Positions 42,223-51,683 of a stretch of DNA of 64,000 nt are shown here, piece by piece. Source of the DNA: Rubrivivax sp. (GTDB lineage: Bacteria; Pseudomonadota; Gammaproteobacteria; Burkholderiales; Burkholderiaceae_C). Numbering within the stretch: the stretch's first letter is position 1; each line of letters opens with the position of its first letter. Below the pieces are notes generated by a model, which ran no database searches, was not told the origin of the DNA, and saw only the letters and a list, made by a program, of their open reading frames with translations. The DNA is taken from assembly GCA_019635285.1 (NCBI GenBank), contig JAHBZS010000023.1:1-64000 (forward strand), in the 5' to 3' direction. The position numbers were made by a program, and so were the translations under genes.

Positions 42223-43935
42223 GTGACCGCCGACCCTGACACCGCCGCCGCGCCGCGCCGCGCCAGCGCCGGGAACTCGAATGCCCCCGGGTCGCCGGCG
42301 ACGATGCCCGGCACCGCCGGCTGGACCCTGCGCTGCGGGCTGCTGCTGCTGGCGCTGGCGGCGCTGTGGTTCGGCCTGCTCGGGCAGCGCTCGCTCATCC
42401 ATTCGGACGAAGGACGGTACGCCACCCTGGCGCTGGGCATGCTGCGCAGCGGCGACTGGGTCACGCCGCGTCTCAATGGCCTGCTGTATTTCGAGAAGCC
42501 GGTCCTGGCGTACTGGATCGGCGCGGCCGCGTTCCAGGTCTTCGGCATCAACGAGTTTGCTGCGCGCTTGTGGCCCGCGCTGGCCGGCTTCCTGACGGTC
42601 CTGCTGGTCGGCTACACGGGTGCGCGGCTGTGGGGACGCGAGACCGGCCTGCGCGCCGCGGCCGTCGCGGCGTCGGCCACCTGGATGGTCGGCAACAGCC
42701 ACTTCCTCACGCTCGACATGGGGCTGACGCTGTGCCTCACGCTGGTGCTGTGCGCGCTGCTGATGGCGCAGCGCGAGGACCTCGACGCGACGTCCAGGCG
42801 GGCCTGGATGTGGGCGGCCTGGGCCGGCATGGCGCTGGCCGTGCTGAGCAAGGGCCTGGTGGGCATCGTGATTCCCGGCGCGACGCTGGTGATCTGGAGC
42901 GCCTGGCAACGCAGCTTCGGATTCTGGCGCCGCATGCACTGGACCTCGGGTCTGGCGATCGCGCTGGCCATCGCCGCGCCCTGGTTCATCGCCGTGTCGC
43001 TGCGCAACCCGGGCTTCGCGGACTTCTTCTTCATCCACGAGCACTTCGCCCGCTATCTCACCAAAGTGCATCACCGCGAGGGCGCGTGGTGGTACTTCGT
43101 GCCCTTGCTGCTGGTGGGCCTGCTGCCGTGGACCGGCGCCTTGCCCTGGCTGCGGCCCGGGCAGGACGAGGCCGTGTCGGCGCGCCGCATGCTGCTGGCC
43201 TGGTGCGGGTTCATCTTCGTGTTCTTCAGCGCCTCGGGCTCGAAGCTGCCTTCGTACATCCTGCCGATGTTCCCGGCGCTGGCCTTGCTGGTGGCCGATG
43301 CACTGCGCCGCGCCAGTCCGCGTGCGCTCCAGCGGCACCTGCTCGTGCTGGGCCTGGGCGGGGTCGCCGTGATGGCCGTGGCGACGCAGTACGGGCGCTT
43401 CGTGTCGCCCTCGCTGCCGCTCGACGCGGCGCGTGCGCTGGGGCGCGGCGCGCTGGCGGGCGCGGCCGTATTCCTGGTCGGCGTGCTGCTTGCCAGCGGG
43501 TGGCTGAGGCGCGCGCGCGTCAGCGCCGCCGTGCTCTCGCTGGCCTTCGCGCAGACGGCGGCCGTGCTCATCGTGATGCAGAGCCACGACACCTACGGCC
43601 AGCTCAAGAGCGCGGCGCCCATCGCGGCCGCGCTGCAGGGCGAGCTGGCGCCCCACACGCCGGTGTTCGCCGTGCGCAGCTACGACCAGAGCCTGCCGTT
43701 CTACCTGCGCCGCACGGTCACGCTGGTCGACTACGTCGACGAGTTCGCCTACGGCGAGCAGCACGAGCCCGAGCGCTGGATCCCGACGCTCGACGCCTTC
43801 ATGCTGCGCTGGCAGGCTGCGCCGCACGCGCTGGCCTACATGACGCACGAAACCCTGCGCAACCTGCGTGAGGCGGGCTTCCAGGCCCGCGTCGTCTACC
43901 AGGACGCGCGCCGCGTCGTCGTCGCCAAGCCATGA
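42223..43935 (+). CDS. arnT: ArnT-like undecaprenyl-phosphate L-Ara4N transferase (GT39/83)
   Basis: 570 aa from GTG 42223; GTG 42187 or ATG 42304 are alternatives since no strong RBS is seen. A multi-span membrane protein beginning WTLRCGLLLLALAALWFGLLG, then the catalytic acidic loop HSDEGRYATLALGM, and FEKPVLAYWIGAAAF, the ArnT/PMT pattern. FSASGSKLPSYILPMFPALALL is typical of ArnT. Transfers 4-amino-4-deoxy-arabinose to lipid A on the periplasmic side, lowering net charge and polymyxin binding. It overlaps the next gene in ATGA and opens an arn operon. Confidence 0.85.
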   Translation: MTADPDTAAAPRRASAGNSNAPGSPATMPGTAGWTLRCGLLLLALAALWFGLLGQRSLIHSDEGRYATLALGMLRSGDWVTPRLNGLLYFEKPVLAYWIGAAAFQVFGINEFAARLWPALAGFLTVLLVGYTGARLWGRETGLRAAAVAASATWMVGNSHFLTLDMGLTLCLTLVLCALLMAQREDLDATSRRAWMWAAWAGMALAVLSKGLVGIVIPGATLVIWSAWQRSFGFWRRMHWTSGLAIALAIAAPWFIAVSLRNPGFADFFFIHEHFARYLTKVHHREGAWWYFVPLLLVGLLPWTGALPWLRPGQDEAVSARRMLLAWCGFIFVFFSASGSKLPSYILPMFPALALLVADALRRASPRALQRHLLVLGLGGVAVMAVATQYGRFVSPSLPLDAARALGRGALAGAAVFLVGVLLASGWLRRARVSAAVLSLAFAQTAAVLIVMQSHDTYGQLKSAAPIAAALQGELAPHTPVFAVRSYDQSLPFYLRRTVTLVDYVDEFAYGEQHEPERWIPTLDAFMLRWQAAPHALAYMTHETLRNLREAGFQARVVYQDARRVVVAKP

Positions 43936-44312
43936 AGCCCGCCGACTTCGCCCTGGTGCTGCTCGGCGTGTTGCTCAACGCCGCGGCGCAGCTGCTGCTC
44001 AAGGCGGGCGCCAACAGCGTCGGCCCGATCAGCGGCTTCGCCGCGCTGCGCACCAGCGGGCCGCAGTTGCTGCTGCACTACGGCACCCTCGGCGGACTGG
44101 CCTGCTATGTCGTCAGCGTGGTCGTCTGGATCGTCGCGCTGTCGCGCGTGGAAGTCAGCATCGCCTATCCGATGCTCTCGCTGGGCTACGTGGTCAATGC
44201 CGTGCTCGCCTGGTGGCTGTTCGGCGAGGCCGTGAACCTGCAGCGCTGGATCGGCATCGCCGTGGTCATCATCGGCGTGGTGCTGATCGCCCGCAGCGGG
44301 AGCAGCGGCTGA
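43932..44312 (+). CDS. Small four-helix EamA/SMR-type protein, ArnE/ArnF-like
   Basis: 126 aa with four membrane helices: FALVLLGVLLNAAAQLLLKAGAN, GLACYVVSVVVWIVALSRVEVS, AYPMLSLGYVVNAVLAWWLFGE, WIGIAVVIIGVVLIAR. SMR/EamA half-transporter. In arn operons ArnE and ArnF form the flippase for undecaprenyl-phosphate-L-Ara4N. Only one subunit gene is present here, so it may act as a homodimer (inference). Confidence 0.82.
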   Translation: MKPADFALVLLGVLLNAAAQLLLKAGANSVGPISGFAALRTSGPQLLLHYGTLGGLACYVVSVVVWIVALSRVEVSIAYPMLSLGYVVNAVLAWWLFGEAVNLQRWIGIAVVIIGVVLIARSGSSG

Positions 44313-44331
44313 GCGCCGTGGGGATCGCAGC

Positions 44332-45468
44332 GTGAGTTCGGACCCCGACTTCCTGCCCTTCACCCGGCCGGCCATCGACGAGGCCACCATTGCCGAGGTG
44401 GCGGCGGTGCTGCGTTCGGGCTGGATCACCACCGGGCCGAAGTGCCGCGACTTCGAAGCGGCGTTGTCGCAGCGCTTCGGGGGCCGCCCCGTGCGGCTCG
44501 CCAGCTCGGCGACCGCGGCGCTGGAGCTGGCGCTGCGCATCGCCGGTGTGGGCCCCGGCGACGAGGTGATCACCACGCCGCTGTCCTGGGTGGCCACCGC
44601 CAACGTGATCCTCTCCGTCGGTGCGACGGCCGTGTTCGTCGACGTCGATCCGGCGACGCGCAACATCGATCTGGAGCGGGTCGCACAGGCCGTGACGCCG
44701 CGCACGCGCGCCATCGTGCCGGTGGACCTGGCCGGACTGCCGGTCGATCGCGACCGGCTCTACGAGATGGCGCGCCGGCACGGTCTGCGCGTCATCGAGG
44801 ATGCGGCGCAATCCTTCGGCGCGAACTGGCGCGGGCGCGAGGTGGGCGCCTCGGGCGACCTGGTGGCGTTCAGCTTCCATGCCAACAAGAACCTGACCAC
44901 GGCCGAGGGCGGCTGCCTGGTCATGAACAGCGAGGCCGAGGCGCGCTGCTTCGAGAAACTGCGCCTGCAGGGCGTGACCCGCCACGCCGACGGGGGCATG
45001 GACGTCGACCTGCTGGGCGGCAAGGCCAATCTGACCGACGTGGCCGCCGCGATCGGCCTGGGGCAGCTGCGCCACATCGAGGCCTTCACCGCCCGCCGGC
45101 GCGAGCTGGCCAGGCGTTACTTCGAGCGCTGGGACCGCGCCCTGGGCTGCGCCCTGCCGCCGGCGGACTTCGAACAGAGCAACTGGCACATGTTCCAGCC
45201 GCTGCTGCCGCTGGAGCGCATCGCGCTGAGCCGCGGCGCCTTCATCGAGGCGATGCGGGCGCAGGGCATCGGCGTGGGCGTGCACTACCCGGCGATGCAC
45301 CTGTTCACGCTGTACCGCGAGCGCGGCTACGCGCCGGGGGATATGCCCGCCGCGGAACACATCGGTGCCCGCACGGTGACGCTGCCGCTGTTTCCGTTGA
45401 TGCGCGACGAGGACGTCGACCGCGTCTGTGCCGCCGTCACCCGGGTCTTGCGCCCTGTCCTGACATGA
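44332..45468 (+). CDS. arnB: UDP-4-amino-4-deoxy-L-arabinose aminotransferase ArnB
   Basis: 378 aa, GTG start at 44332. DegT/DnrJ/EryC1 aminotransferase: FLPFTRPAIDEATIAEVAAVLRSGWITTGPK, cofactor pocket SSATAALELALR, VIEDAAQSFGA, and the PLP lysine in FSFHANKNLTTAEGG. Converts UDP-4-ketopentose to UDP-L-Ara4N with glutamate. The final TGA overlaps the ATG of arnC. Confidence 0.9.
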   Translation: MSSDPDFLPFTRPAIDEATIAEVAAVLRSGWITTGPKCRDFEAALSQRFGGRPVRLASSATAALELALRIAGVGPGDEVITTPLSWVATANVILSVGATAVFVDVDPATRNIDLERVAQAVTPRTRAIVPVDLAGLPVDRDRLYEMARRHGLRVIEDAAQSFGANWRGREVGASGDLVAFSFHANKNLTTAEGGCLVMNSEAEARCFEKLRLQGVTRHADGGMDVDLLGGKANLTDVAAAIGLGQLRHIEAFTARRRELARRYFERWDRALGCALPPADFEQSNWHMFQPLLPLERIALSRGAFIEAMRAQGIGVGVHYPAMHLFTLYRERGYAPGDMPAAEHIGARTVTLPLFPLMRDEDVDRVCAAVTRVLRPVLT

Positions 45469-46448
45469 AGCACGAGCCCTTCACGCTCGACGATGCGGGC
45501 CTGTGCCCGCCCGGCACGCTGCCGCTGAGCGTGGTCATACCGGTCTACAACGAAGAGCCCGGCCTGGCGGCGCTGTTCGAGCGGCTGTACCCGGCGCTCG
45601 ACGCCCTGGGCATCGGCTACGAAGTCATCTTCGTCGACGACGGCAGCCGCGACCGCTCCGCGGCGCTGCTGGCGGCGCAGTTCCAGCGCCGGCCCGACGT
45701 CACCCGTGTCATCGTCTTCAACGGCAACTTCGGCCAGCACCGCGCCATCCTGGCAGGCTTCGAGTACTGCCGCGGCGAGCGCATCGTGACGCTGGACGCC
45801 GACCTGCAGAACCCGCCCGAAGACATCCACCTGCTGCTCGAGCAGATGGACGCGGGCTTCGACTGCGTCGGCTCCATCCGGCGCGGCCGGCAGGACACCG
45901 CCTGGCGGCGCTGGGCCAGCCGCGCGATGAACCGGCTGCGCAAGCGGCTGACGAAGATCGAGATGACCGACCAGGGCTGCATGTTGCGCGCCTACAGCCG
46001 CAACGTGGTCCAGCTGATCAACCAGTGCAACGAGATGAACACCTTCGTCCCGGCGCTGGCGCTGCAGTTCGCCCGCCGGCCGACCGAGGTGGAGGTGAGT
46101 CACGAGGAGCGCCGCGCCGGCGAGTCGAAGTACTCGCTCTACAGCCTGATCCGGCTGAACTTCGACCTCGTCACCGGATTCTCCGTGGTGCCGCTGCAGT
46201 TCTTCTCGATGCTCGGCATGGTGGTGTCGCTGCTTTCCGGCCTGCTGGTCGTGCTGCTGGTGGCGCGGCGCCTGTGGCTCGGGCCGGAGGAGGGCGGCCT
46301 CTTCACGCTGTTTGCCATCGCCTTCTTCCTGATCGGCCTGGCGCTGTTCGGCATCGGCCTGCTCGGCGAATACGTCGGCCGCGTCTACCAGGAGGTGCGG
46401 CAACGCCCGCGCTACGTGATCAGCGCGATCCTGGAGAAAAAGCCGTGA
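45465..46448 (+). CDS. arnC: Undecaprenyl-phosphate 4-deoxy-4-formamido-L-arabinose transferase ArnC
   Basis: 327 aa GT2 glycosyltransferase: [33 protein letters not shown] (metal/UDP site), [26 protein letters not shown], then two C-terminal membrane helices ([21 protein letters not shown] and [21 protein letters not shown]). Moves L-Ara4FN from UDP to undecaprenyl phosphate on the cytoplasmic face. Overlaps both neighbours by 4 bp. Confidence 0.92.
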   Translation: MKHEPFTLDDAGLCPPGTLPLSVVIPVYNEEPGLAALFERLYPALDALGIGYEVIFVDDGSRDRSAALLAAQFQRRPDVTRVIVFNGNFGQHRAILAGFEYCRGERIVTLDADLQNPPEDIHLLLEQMDAGFDCVGSIRRGRQDTAWRRWASRAMNRLRKRLTKIEMTDQGCMLRAYSRNVVQLINQCNEMNTFVPALALQFARRPTEVEVSHEERRAGESKYSLYSLIRLNFDLVTGFSVVPLQFFSMLGMVVSLLSGLLVVLLVARRLWLGPEEGGLFTLFAIAFFLIGLALFGIGLLGEYVGRVYQEVRQRPRYVISAILEKKP

Positions 46449-47386
46449 GCGCCGTGCCGGCGTCGGCGATCGTCTTCGCCTACCACCAGGTCGGCGTGCG
46501 CTGCCTGCGCGTGCTGCTGGACGCCGGTATCGATGTGCGGCTGGTGGTGACGCACCGCGACGCACCGGGCGAGACCCTCTGGTTCGACAGCGTGGCGGCG
46601 CTGGCGCAGCAGCGCGGGCTGCGCTGCATCACGCCCGGCGACCCCGCCGACCCCGCGCTGCTGGACGCGGCGCGCGGCGCGGCGCCCGACTTCCTCTTCA
46701 GCTTCTACTACCGCCACATGCTCGGCACCGAGCTGCTGGGCGTGCCCAGACGCGGGGCCTTCAACATGCATGGCTCGCTGCTGCCCGCGTACCGCGGCCG
46801 CGCGCCGGTGAACTGGGCGGTGCTGCGCGGCGAGCGCGAGACCGGCGCCACGCTGCACGTGATGGAGGCCAAGCCCGACAGCGGCCCCATCGTCGACCAG
46901 TGCGCGGTGCCCATCCTGATCGACGACACGGCGCGCGAGGTGTTCGACAAGGTCGTGGTGGCCGCCGAGATCGTGCTCGCGCGCAGCTTGCCTGGGCTGG
47001 TCGCGGGCCATGCCCCGCGGCGCCCGCAGAACCTCGGCGCAGGCTCGTACTTCGGTGGCCGCAGGCCGGAAGACGGTTGCATTCCCGCCGCGGCGCCCGG
47101 CCTGCAGATCCACCACCTGGTGCGGGCCGTCAGCCCGCCCTACCCCGGCGCGTTCTTCCGGGCCCGGGGCCATCGCATCGCCATCCACCGCACCTTGCCG
47201 CTGCCGTCGGCGGCGGGCGAGCCCGGCAAGACCTTCCGCCTGGTGGCAAGCGGCGACACCCTCTTGCTGGTCGGTGCCGACGGCCAGCCGTTGCGCGTGC
47301 TCGAAGCCGCGCTCGACGGCACGCCGCTCGGCCCGGCGCGCCTGGTCGAGGTGTTCGGCGCCGCGGTGGTCGAACCCGAGGTCTGA
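46445..47386 (+). CDS. arnA: ArnA formyltransferase half (separate gene)
   Basis: 313 aa, GTG start at 46445 overlapping the arnC stop. N10-formyl-THF transferase: [14 protein letters not shown] and [24 protein letters not shown] with the catalytic Asn/His, [15 protein letters not shown] with the Asp. A C-terminal Fmt-like domain follows. In E. coli this domain is fused to the dehydrogenase as one ArnA; here the two are separate genes 20 bp apart. Formylates UDP-L-Ara4N. Confidence 0.88.
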   Translation: MSAVPASAIVFAYHQVGVRCLRVLLDAGIDVRLVVTHRDAPGETLWFDSVAALAQQRGLRCITPGDPADPALLDAARGAAPDFLFSFYYRHMLGTELLGVPRRGAFNMHGSLLPAYRGRAPVNWAVLRGERETGATLHVMEAKPDSGPIVDQCAVPILIDDTAREVFDKVVVAAEIVLARSLPGLVAGHAPRRPQNLGAGSYFGGRRPEDGCIPAAAPGLQIHHLVRAVSPPYPGAFFRARGHRIAIHRTLPLPSAAGEPGKTFRLVASGDTLLLVGADGQPLRVLEAALDGTPLGPARLVEVFGAAVVEPEV

Positions 47387-47406
47387 CCTTGAGTACAGGA
47401 GCTCCC

Positions 47407-48447
47407 ATGAAAGTTCTGCTGGTCGGCGTGAACGGTTTCATCGGCCACCATCTGACGCGGCGCATCGTCGAGTCCACCGACTGGGAGGTCTATGGCATGG
47501 ACATGAACAGCGACCGCGTCGCGCCATGGATGCAGCACCCGCGCTTCCACTTCTTCGAGGGCGACATCACCATCAACAAGGAGTGGATCGAATACCACGT
47601 GCGCAAGTGCGACGTGGTGCTGCCGCTGGTGGCGGTGGCCACGCCGGCGACCTATGTGCGCGAGCCCTTGCGCGTGTTCGAGCTGGACTTCGAGGCCAAC
47701 CTGCCGATCGTCCGCCACTGCGTCAAGTACCGCAAGCGCGTCATCTTCCCCAGCACCAGCGAGGTCTACGGCATGAGCGGCGATGCCGAATTCGACCCCG
47801 ACGGCTCGGCGCTGGTCTACGGCCCGATCAACAAGCAGCGCTGGATCTACGCCTGCTCCAAGCAGCTGATGGACCGCGTGATCCATGCCTATGGCCTGCA
47901 GGAAGGGTTGAAGTACACCTTGTTCCGGCCCTTCAACTGGATCGGCCCCGGCCTGGACAGCCTGCACACCCCCAAGGAAGGGTCGAGCCGGGTCATCACG
48001 CAGTTCCTCGGGCACATCGTGCGCGGCGAGCCGATCCAGCTGGTCGACGGCGGCGCGCAGCAGCGCACCTTCACCTACGTCGACGACGGCATCGACGCGC
48101 TGCTGCGCATCCTGGCCAACCCGGACGGGCGCGCGGACGGCCAGATCTACAACATCGGCAACCCGGCCAACCGCTTCTCGATCCGCGAACTGGCCGAGAT
48201 GATGCTGGCGCTGGCGCGCGAGATTCCCGAATACCGCGAGGGCGCCGCCGGCACGCGCATCGTCGAGACCTCGTCGCAGAGCTACTACGGCGAGGGCTAC
48301 CAGGACATGCTGCACCGCGTGCCCAAGATCGACAACACGATGGCGGACCTGGGCTGGGCGCCGCGCGTCGCCATGCCCGAGGCGCTGCGCCGCATCTTCG
48401 AGTTCTATCGCCACGAGATCGACAGCGCGCGCCACCTCAACGACTGA
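47407..48447 (+). CDS. arnA: ArnA dehydrogenase half: UDP-glucuronate decarboxylase (separate gene)
   Basis: 346 aa extended [23 protein letters not shown] Rossmann motif, active-site region [10 protein letters not shown] with Ser/Thr and [11 protein letters not shown] (YxxxK), then [13 protein letters not shown], strongly ArnA_C-like. Oxidises and decarboxylates UDP-glucuronic acid to UDP-4-ketopentose, the first committed L-Ara4N step. UDP-glucuronate must come from a ugd gene elsewhere. Confidence 0.9.
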   Translation: MKVLLVGVNGFIGHHLTRRIVESTDWEVYGMDMNSDRVAPWMQHPRFHFFEGDITINKEWIEYHVRKCDVVLPLVAVATPATYVREPLRVFELDFEANLPIVRHCVKYRKRVIFPSTSEVYGMSGDAEFDPDGSALVYGPINKQRWIYACSKQLMDRVIHAYGLQEGLKYTLFRPFNWIGPGLDSLHTPKEGSSRVITQFLGHIVRGEPIQLVDGGAQQRTFTYVDDGIDALLRILANPDGRADGQIYNIGNPANRFSIRELAEMMLALAREIPEYREGAAGTRIVETSSQSYYGEGYQDMLHRVPKIDNTMADLGWAPRVAMPEALRRIFEFYRHEIDSARHLND

Positions 48448-48456
48448 CCGCAAGGC

Positions 48457-49371
48457 ATGGCGCGCATCGCACTCAAGGTCGACGTCGACACCTGGCGCGG
48501 CACGCGCGAAGGCGTGCCCGCGCTGGTCGCGCTGCTGCGGCGCGAGCATGCGAACGCCAGCTTCCTGTTCAGCCTGGGCCCCGACCACACGGGCCGTGCG
48601 ATCCGCCGCGCGCTGCGTCCGGGCTTCTTCCGCAAGGTGGCGCGCACCTCGGTGGTCGAGCACTACGGCTGGCGCACGCTGATGTACGGCACGCTGCTGC
48701 CCGGGCCGGACATCGGGCGGCGCGAAGCCGCCACGCTGCGTGCAGTGCGCGACGCCGGCTTCGAGGTCGGCGTGCATTGCTGGGACCACGTGCGCTGGCA
48801 GGACGGCGTGGCCGAGGCCGACCCCGCGTGGACCGAGCACCAGATGGTGCGGGCCCTGGAGCGCTTCGTCGACCTCTTCGGCATGCCGCCGCGCGTGCAT
48901 GGCGCCGCAGGCTGGCAGATGAACGACGCGGCCTATCGCCTGGAAGCGCAGCTGGGCTTCGAGGTCGTCTCCGACACGCGCGGCTCGGGCCCCTTCGTGC
49001 CCGTCGACGCGCAAGGCCGCGTGCTCGGCCCGCCCCAGTTGCCGACCACGCTGCCCACGCTGGACGAGCTGATCGGCCGGGACGGCATCGAGGTGGCCAA
49101 CGTCGACCAGCACCTGCTGGCGATGACCCTGCGCGCCGAGCAGGACCAGGTCTACACGCTGCACGCCGAACTGGAAGGCATGCGGCTGATGCCGGTGTTC
49201 CAGCGGCTGCTGCGCGGCTGGCGCGCGCAGGGCCATGCGCTGGTGACGCTGGGCGCCCTGCGTGCGGCGCTCGACGACGCGACCGTGCCGCGACGTTGCC
49301 CGGCGTGGGGGGAGCTGCCGGGGCGCAGCGGCCTGGTCGCCATGCCGGGCGCGGTCTTCGCGGCGGGTTGA
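48457..49371 (+). CDS. arnD: 4-deoxy-4-formamido-L-arabinose-phosphoundecaprenol deformylase ArnD
   Basis: 304 aa polysaccharide-deacetylase-like protein: MARIALKVDVDTWRGTREGVPAL carries the catalytic DVD, FLFSLGPDHTGRAIRRA is typical ArnD wording, and VGVHCWDHVRWQD carries the metal-binding His motif. Removes the formyl group from the lipid-linked sugar so that it can be flipped and transferred by ArnT. Last gene of the operon; followed convergently by a GST gene. Confidence 0.92.
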   Translation: MARIALKVDVDTWRGTREGVPALVALLRREHANASFLFSLGPDHTGRAIRRALRPGFFRKVARTSVVEHYGWRTLMYGTLLPGPDIGRREAATLRAVRDAGFEVGVHCWDHVRWQDGVAEADPAWTEHQMVRALERFVDLFGMPPRVHGAAGWQMNDAAYRLEAQLGFEVVSDTRGSGPFVPVDAQGRVLGPPQLPTTLPTLDELIGRDGIEVANVDQHLLAMTLRAEQDQVYTLHAELEGMRLMPVFQRLLRGWRAQGHALVTLGALRAALDDATVPRRCPAWGELPGRSGLVAMPGAVFAAG

Positions 49372-49405
49372 GGTCGGGCCCGTCGCCGGGGCGGCGGCGC
49401 CGCCG

Positions 49406-50056
49406 TCACACCCAGGGTGGGGCCAGGCCTTCGGCAGCCAGCGTGCGCTGCAGCGCCGGGCGTTGAAGCAGCCGCTGCAGGTACGGCCCGAGCTGCGGGT
49501 AGTCGCGCGCCGGCCGCGTCTCGAAGCCGCGGGTCCAGCGGCACAGCATCCAGGCGTAGGGATCGGCGGCGCTGTAGTCCGCGCCCAGCAGCCACGGCCC
49601 GCCGTGCGATGCCAGCTGGTTGTCGAGCTGCTGCAGCAAGGTGGCGATGCGCGCCTCGGCATGCGCCTTGACCTGGGCCGCGGCGGCGCTGTCGCCGTCA
49701 TTCACCAGCCGCTCCGGATAGAAGTAGTGGATCAGCAGGGCCTGCAGCGTGTTGGTCAGCCACACCAGCCATTTGTAGAAGTGCGCGCGCTCCACGCTGC
49801 CCAGCGGCGGCGCCAGCCGTGCCGCGGGGTGCGTGTCGGCCAGGTGCAGGCAGATGGCGGCGGTCTCGTACAGCACCAGCGGGCCGTCCTGCAGCACCGG
49901 GATCAGGCCGTTGGGGTTGAGCTGCAGGTACGCGGCGGACTTGTGCGCGTCGCGTGTGCGGTCGACGAGCACCAGTTCGAAGGGCGCGCCGATCTCGTGC
50001 AGCAGCACGTGCGGCGCCAGGCTGGCGTTGCCGGGGTAGTAGTGCAGGCGGAGCAT
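49406..50056 (-). CDS. Glutathione S-transferase
   Basis: 216 aa. N-terminal thioredoxin-like domain MLRLHYYPGNASLAPHVLLHEIGAPFELVLVD, the cis-Pro strand NPNGLIPVLQDGPLVLYETAAICLHLAD with the glutathione-binding ESA-like triplet (YET), then an alpha-helical C-terminal domain with PWLLGADYSAADPYAWML. Beta-class-like cytosolic GST; substrate unknown. Divergent from the patatin pseudogene. Confidence 0.92.
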   Translation of the reverse strand: MLRLHYYPGNASLAPHVLLHEIGAPFELVLVDRTRDAHKSAAYLQLNPNGLIPVLQDGPLVLYETAAICLHLADTHPAARLAPPLGSVERAHFYKWLVWLTNTLQALLIHYFYPERLVNDGDSAAAAQVKAHAEARIATLLQQLDNQLASHGGPWLLGADYSAADPYAWMLCRWTRGFETRPARDYPQLGPYLQRLLQRPALQRTLAAEGLAPPWV

Positions 50057-50091
50057 GCCGGCGAGTATCGCTCTGCTAGAGTGCCGCCGCG

Positions 50092-51209
50092 ATGCCGCCC
50101 CCCTCGTCCGCCGCCTTCGTCTGCACCGCCGCGCAACGCCATGCGCAGACGGTGCTGGTGCTGCAGGGCGGCGGCGCGTTGGGGGCCTACCAGGCCGGCG
50201 CCTACGAAGGCTTTGCCGCCGCCGGCGTGGCGCCCGACTGGGTGGCCGGCGTGTCCATCGGCGCGATCAACGCGGCGCTGATCGCCGGCAACCCGCCGGA
50301 GCGGCGCGTGGCGCGGCTGCGCGAGTTCTGGCAGCGCATCTCGGTGCCGCTGGCGTCCGCGCCCTTACCGTGCCGGCGCCCTGGCGTCCGTGGGCCAACC
50401 GCTGGTCGGCGGCGTCGGCCACGGCCTTCGGCATCCCCGGCTTCTTCAAGCCGCGCCATCCGGTCGGCGTGTTCGCCGGCCTGAGCTGGTACGACACCGC
50501 GCCGCTGAAGGCCACGCTGCTGGAGCTGGTGGACTTCGATCGCATCAACCGCGCCGACGTGCGGCTGTCGGTGGGCGCGGTGGACGTGCGCAGCGGCAAT
50601 TCCGAATACTTCGACAACACGCGCATGCGCCTCGGCCCCGAGCACATCATGGCCAGCGGCGCGCTGCCGCCGGGCTTTCCGCCGGTGCAGATCGGCGACG
50701 CGTGGTACTGGGACGGCGGGCTGGTCTCCAACTCGCCGCTGTGGTACGTGCTGGACGAGGCGCCGGACATCGACGCGCTGATCCTGCAGGTGGACCTGTT
50801 CAGCGCCAGCGGCAAGCTGCCCACCAACCTGGACCAGGTGCAGGAGCGCGTGATGGACATCCGCTACTCCAGCAAGACGCGCTTCAACAGCAACGAGCTG
50901 CGCCGCCGCGAGGCGCTGAAGGCCTCGTTCCGCCGCCTGCTGGACAAGCTGCCGGCGGCGCTGCGCGACGATGCCGACGTCAAGCACCTGGCCGCGGCCA
51001 GCCGGCAGAACCACGTCTCGCTGGTGCACCTGATCAACCGCCACGACACCGGCTCGGCCGGCGTCAAGGACTACGAGTTCTCGCGCGCCACGGTCGACGA
51101 CCTGTGGCAGGCCGGCCGCGCCGACGTGGAGCGCAGCGCCGCCGAGTCCGACTGGGACGATGCCCTGCAGCCGCACGAAGGCCTGCGCGTCTACGACCTG
51201 ACGCGCTGA
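50092..51209 (+). pseudogene. Patatin-like phospholipase (DUF3734 type), frameshifted
   Basis: The first part (ATG 50092) encodes the oxyanion loop LQGGGALGAYQAG and nucleophile elbow GVSIGAINAAL, up to EFWQRISVPLASA. Homology then continues in a different frame from about 50365: LTVPAPWRPWANRWSAASATAFGIPGFFKPRH, ending at 51209, and includes the catalytic YWDGGLVSN. The switch lies in a C-rich run near 50355-50372; two extra bases or one missing base would explain it. Both halves together give a normal family length of about 370 residues. Either a recent pseudogene or a sequencing error. Confidence 0.75.
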
Positions 51210-51224
51210 GCGGCGACTGCGCCG

Positions 51225-51683
51225 CTAGCGCGTGCCGCCGAAGCGGCGTGCGATCAGCCCGTCCAGCGACAGCTTGCCCGGCCCCCACAGCAGCAGGCCC
51301 AGCAGCAGGCTGCCCCAGAACTGGTGCTGCTGCAGCGCGGCCGGCGCGATCTCCGCCAGGCTGAGCACCGCCACAACGTTGACCACCGACAGCCCGGCCG
51401 CGGCAAAGCGCCCGGCCAGGCCCAGCGCCAGCAGCACCGGCAGCGCCAGCTCACCGCCGGTGCCCATCCACGCGGCCACGGTGGGCGACAGCAGCGGCAC
51501 CTGGTATTCGTTTTCGAACAGCGCCAGCGTGGTGTCCCAGTCGCGGATCTTGGTCAGCCCGGACAGCCAGAACACCTGCGCCACGTACAGCCGCGCGGCC
51601 AGCAGCGCCAGCGGCTGCAAGCTGTCCAGCCAGCCGACGGCGCGGCGCAAGGTGGGCGCCAGCGTGGTGGCGATGGAGGTCAT
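51225..51683 (-). CDS. DoxX-family membrane protein of the bufferin operon
   Basis: 152 aa, four membrane helices (LALLAARLYVAQVFWLSGLTKI; SPTVAAWMGTGGELALPVLLALG; AAAGLSVVNVVAVLSLAEIA; FWGSLLLGLLLWGPGKLSLDGLI). DoxX-like proteins often close bufferin operons. Start overlaps the bufC stop in ATGA. Function in the membrane is unresolved; possibly redox or quinone-linked (inference). Confidence 0.85.
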   Translation of the reverse strand: MTSIATTLAPTLRRAVGWLDSLQPLALLAARLYVAQVFWLSGLTKIRDWDTTLALFENEYQVPLLSPTVAAWMGTGGELALPVLLALGLAGRFAAAGLSVVNVVAVLSLAEIAPAALQQHQFWGSLLLGLLLWGPGKLSLDGLIARRFGGTR

